24,758 nt of DNA, from NCBI GenBank assembly GCA_002345825.1, contig DDWD01000108.1:24631-49388 (forward strand), in the 5' to 3' direction. The notes under the pieces are model-generated. The model made no database searches. It was not told the origin of the DNA and saw only the letters and a list, made by a program, of their open reading frames with translations. The DNA comes from Bacteroidales bacterium UBA2295. Its GTDB lineage: Bacteria; Bacteroidota; Bacteroidia; Bacteroidales; Tenuifilaceae. This document shows positions 23,259 through 24,758 of the stretch, piece after piece. Each line of letters begins with the position of its first letter. Position 1 is the stretch's first letter. The position numbers were made by a program, and so were the translations under genes.

Positions 23259-24077
23259 ATGACGAATACCACTACAATTGGAGTTTTCGATTCGGGTGTT
23301 GGAGGGCTTACCGTACTCAAAGAGTTGGTCAAGTTACTTCCAAACTATTCGTACGTTTATTTCGCCGACACCAAGCATTGCCCATACGGCCCTAAGGGCT
23401 CTGAGGAAATTATTAGACTTTCGGAGAAGATCACCAAATTCCTTATCGATCAAGGTTGTTCTACAATTGTAGTTGCGTGCAATACTGCAACTGCAGCAGC
23501 AATTGACTATTTAAGAAAAACATTTTCAGTTCCCTTTGTAGGAATGGAACCCGCAGTAAAACCAGCCGCATTGGGCACTAAAACAAAGTCGATAGGAGTG
23601 CTCGCCACTAAAGGCACATTCAAAGGCAGGCTTTATCGCGAAACCACATCGCGATATGCTGCAAACATCAACATCTGTTATCAGGTTGGTACAGGCTTGG
23701 TTGAGCTTGTAGAGCAGGGAAGATCACATTCGGATGAGGCGAGGGAATTGCTTCGCTCCTACATCAAACCAATGCTTGACGAAAAAATTGATCATCTTGT
23801 GCTGGGGTGCACCCACTACCCATTCTTCATCCCCATTCTTAAGGAGATTTTGCCCAAAGATATAGTGATTGAAAATCCAGCCCCCGCTGTGGCAAGGCAA
23901 ACAGCAAGGATTCTCTCGGAGGTAGATGCAAAACCCCTTGCGACTGTTAAGGCTAAGCCATTTGTAAAGTTCTTCTCCAGCGGAGAAACCGATACCCTTG
24001 AGCATTTGGTTAAAGAGATTGAAACAACCACTAATATTGAGTTTAAGCAAAAATCGTTTCAGCATTTTTCCTTCTAA
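23259..24077 (+). CDS. murI: Glutamate racemase
   Basis: This 272-residue enzyme converts L- to D-glutamate for peptidoglycan. Motifs are complete: FDSGVGGLTVL (10-20, with the active-site D11), FADTKHCPYG (35-44), VACNTATAAA with the first catalytic Cys74, VGMEPAVKPA, and LGCTHYPFF with the second catalytic Cys184 and H186. Length is normal. It follows a strong terminator, so it needs its own promoter; no consensus -7 element is visible in the 28 bases between. A small dyad CTCAAT-T-ATTGAG lies just before the start codon. Confidence 0.96.
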   Translation: MTNTTTIGVFDSGVGGLTVLKELVKLLPNYSYVYFADTKHCPYGPKGSEEIIRLSEKITKFLIDQGCSTIVVACNTATAAAIDYLRKTFSVPFVGMEPAVKPAALGTKTKSIGVLATKGTFKGRLYRETTSRYAANINICYQVGTGLVELVEQGRSHSDEARELLRSYIKPMLDEKIDHLVLGCTHYPFFIPILKEILPKDIVIENPAPAVARQTARILSEVDAKPLATVKAKPFVKFFSSGETDTLEHLVKEIETTTNIEFKQKSFQHFSF

Positions 24078-24119
24078 TTAAATCGTAAAATTTTATTTAA
24101 CGTCCTCAACCACCAAATT

Positions 24120-24752
24120 ATGAAAAAGCATATCATTTTCGATTTTGATGGCACCCTAGCCAATACCTTAGATACAGGAGTTGATATCTATAATAGAATA
24201 GCCCATGAATATGGCTGCAAGCAGCTACAAAAGGAAAGAAGCAAAGTTTTGCAAAGCAAAAAACCTCATGATTTGATGGTAGAGCTTGAGGTTACCTTCC
24301 TTAAGCTGCCGTTCCTACTGCTTCGCCTTAGGCATGAACTATTTATGGAGATCAAAAATGTGAAGCCATTTAACGGTATAGTTGAGTCGTTGGGAAATCT
24401 TACGGAAGCGGGTTTTATATTGGGCGTGGTTACTTCGAACTCGCGAAAAAATGTGGAGCATTTTTTTGAGGAGCACCAGCTACTAGAATTTTTTAGCACA
24501 ATATACACCAGCAAACACCTGTTTGGCAAGGACAAGGTGATTGCGCGGTATATGAAAAGGTATGGTATCGAAAAGGAATCGGCAATATATGTAGGAGATG
24601 AAACCCGTGATATTGAAGCTGCGAAAAAAATGGGAATCCCTGTAATAGCAGTTAACTGGGGGTTTCAGTCGAAAGAACTGCTAGAGCTGTACAAACCCGA
24701 TGTAATAATTGACAACCCTAGTGAACTCCAAGAGGCGGTTTTGTCATTATAA
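24120..24752 (+). CDS. HAD family hydrolase, Gph-like phosphatase
   Basis: This 210-residue protein is a haloacid dehalogenase-type phosphatase with nucleophile D8 and D10 in IFDFDGTLANT, motif II VVTSNS (103-108), a motif III lysine in FGKDK (about 137-139), and motif IV VGDETRDIEAAKK with D160 and D164. A helical cap lies between residues about 16 and 85. It resembles phosphoglycolate phosphatase-like and other small-molecule HAD enzymes; the substrate is not predictable. The stop codon is at 24750-24752, so the gene is complete. It follows murI by 42 bases and may be co-transcribed. Confidence 0.88.
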   Translation: MKKHIIFDFDGTLANTLDTGVDIYNRIAHEYGCKQLQKERSKVLQSKKPHDLMVELEVTFLKLPFLLLRLRHELFMEIKNVKPFNGIVESLGNLTEAGFILGVVTSNSRKNVEHFFEEHQLLEFFSTIYTSKHLFGKDKVIARYMKRYGIEKESAIYVGDETRDIEAAKKMGIPVIAVNWGFQSKELLELYKPDVIIDNPSELQEAVLSL

Positions 24753-24758
24753 AAAAGG

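Noticed and set aside
1..24758. CRISPR arrays, insertion sequences, tRNA or rRNA genes, attachment sites
   Set aside because: I looked for regular direct repeats, terminal inverted repeats, transposase or integrase motifs and tRNA-like clover leaves and saw none; the window is ordinary core chromosome.

Overview
The window is a core chromosomal segment from a member of the Bacteroidota, most likely a Bacteroidales/Marinilabiliales-type lineage; I cannot place it more finely. The evidence is the protein set (two-domain bL25/Ctc, DUF6089-like barrels, SiaB-type GHKL protein, M64 peptidase, a BamA with five POTRA domains followed by two Skp/OmpH genes). Promoters repeatedly match the Bacteroidota -7 element TAnnTTTG, and there are almost no usable Shine-Dalgarno sequences. 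I see no prophage, insertion sequence, CRISPR array, tRNA or rRNA.

Layout. Positions 1-173 are the tail of an acyltransferase-like gene with a strong terminator. 283-3743 holds three exported proteins on the + strand: a YceI lipoprotein, an M19 dipeptidase lipoprotein and a secreted M64 metallopeptidase. 3877-4488 is the GTPase engB with a terminator, then a ~390 bp gene-free stretch, then prs. 5983-7547 is a compact translation operon rplY-pth-S4 protein. 7568-10991 is a minus-strand group: manA, a SiaB-like kinase, a YD-like repeat protein and a flavin reductase-like protein. 11139-12490 carries udk and a DnaQ-like exonuclease on the + strand, convergent with pdxJ-alpha/beta hydrolase on the minus strand (12495-14026). 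From a shared divergent promoter at about 14045-14060, a + strand envelope cluster runs to the window end: CBS protein, one-POTRA Omp85 protein, nadK, two small barrels, uppS, bamA, skp, skp, terminator, murI, HAD phosphatase.

How it fits together. The right half links cell-envelope building (undecaprenyl diphosphate, D-glutamate, outer-membrane protein insertion and chaperoning) with cofactor supply (NADP, pyridoxal phosphate). The centre links nucleotide supply (PRPP, UMP) with translation (bL25, peptidyl-tRNA hydrolase, S4 RNA-binding protein).

Most interesting signal. The 5' leader of rplY (about 5876-5982) can fold into a hairpin whose internal loop, GATGG opposite GAGTA, copies one half of 5S rRNA loop E, the natural binding site of bL25. 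It also has a possible pseudoknot between CCCCTC (5883-5888) and GAGGGG (5931-5936). This looks like an autoregulatory ribosomal-protein leader by molecular mimicry. Such autogenous control of rplY is known in gamma-proteobacteria, but I do not recall a described version in Bacteroidota.
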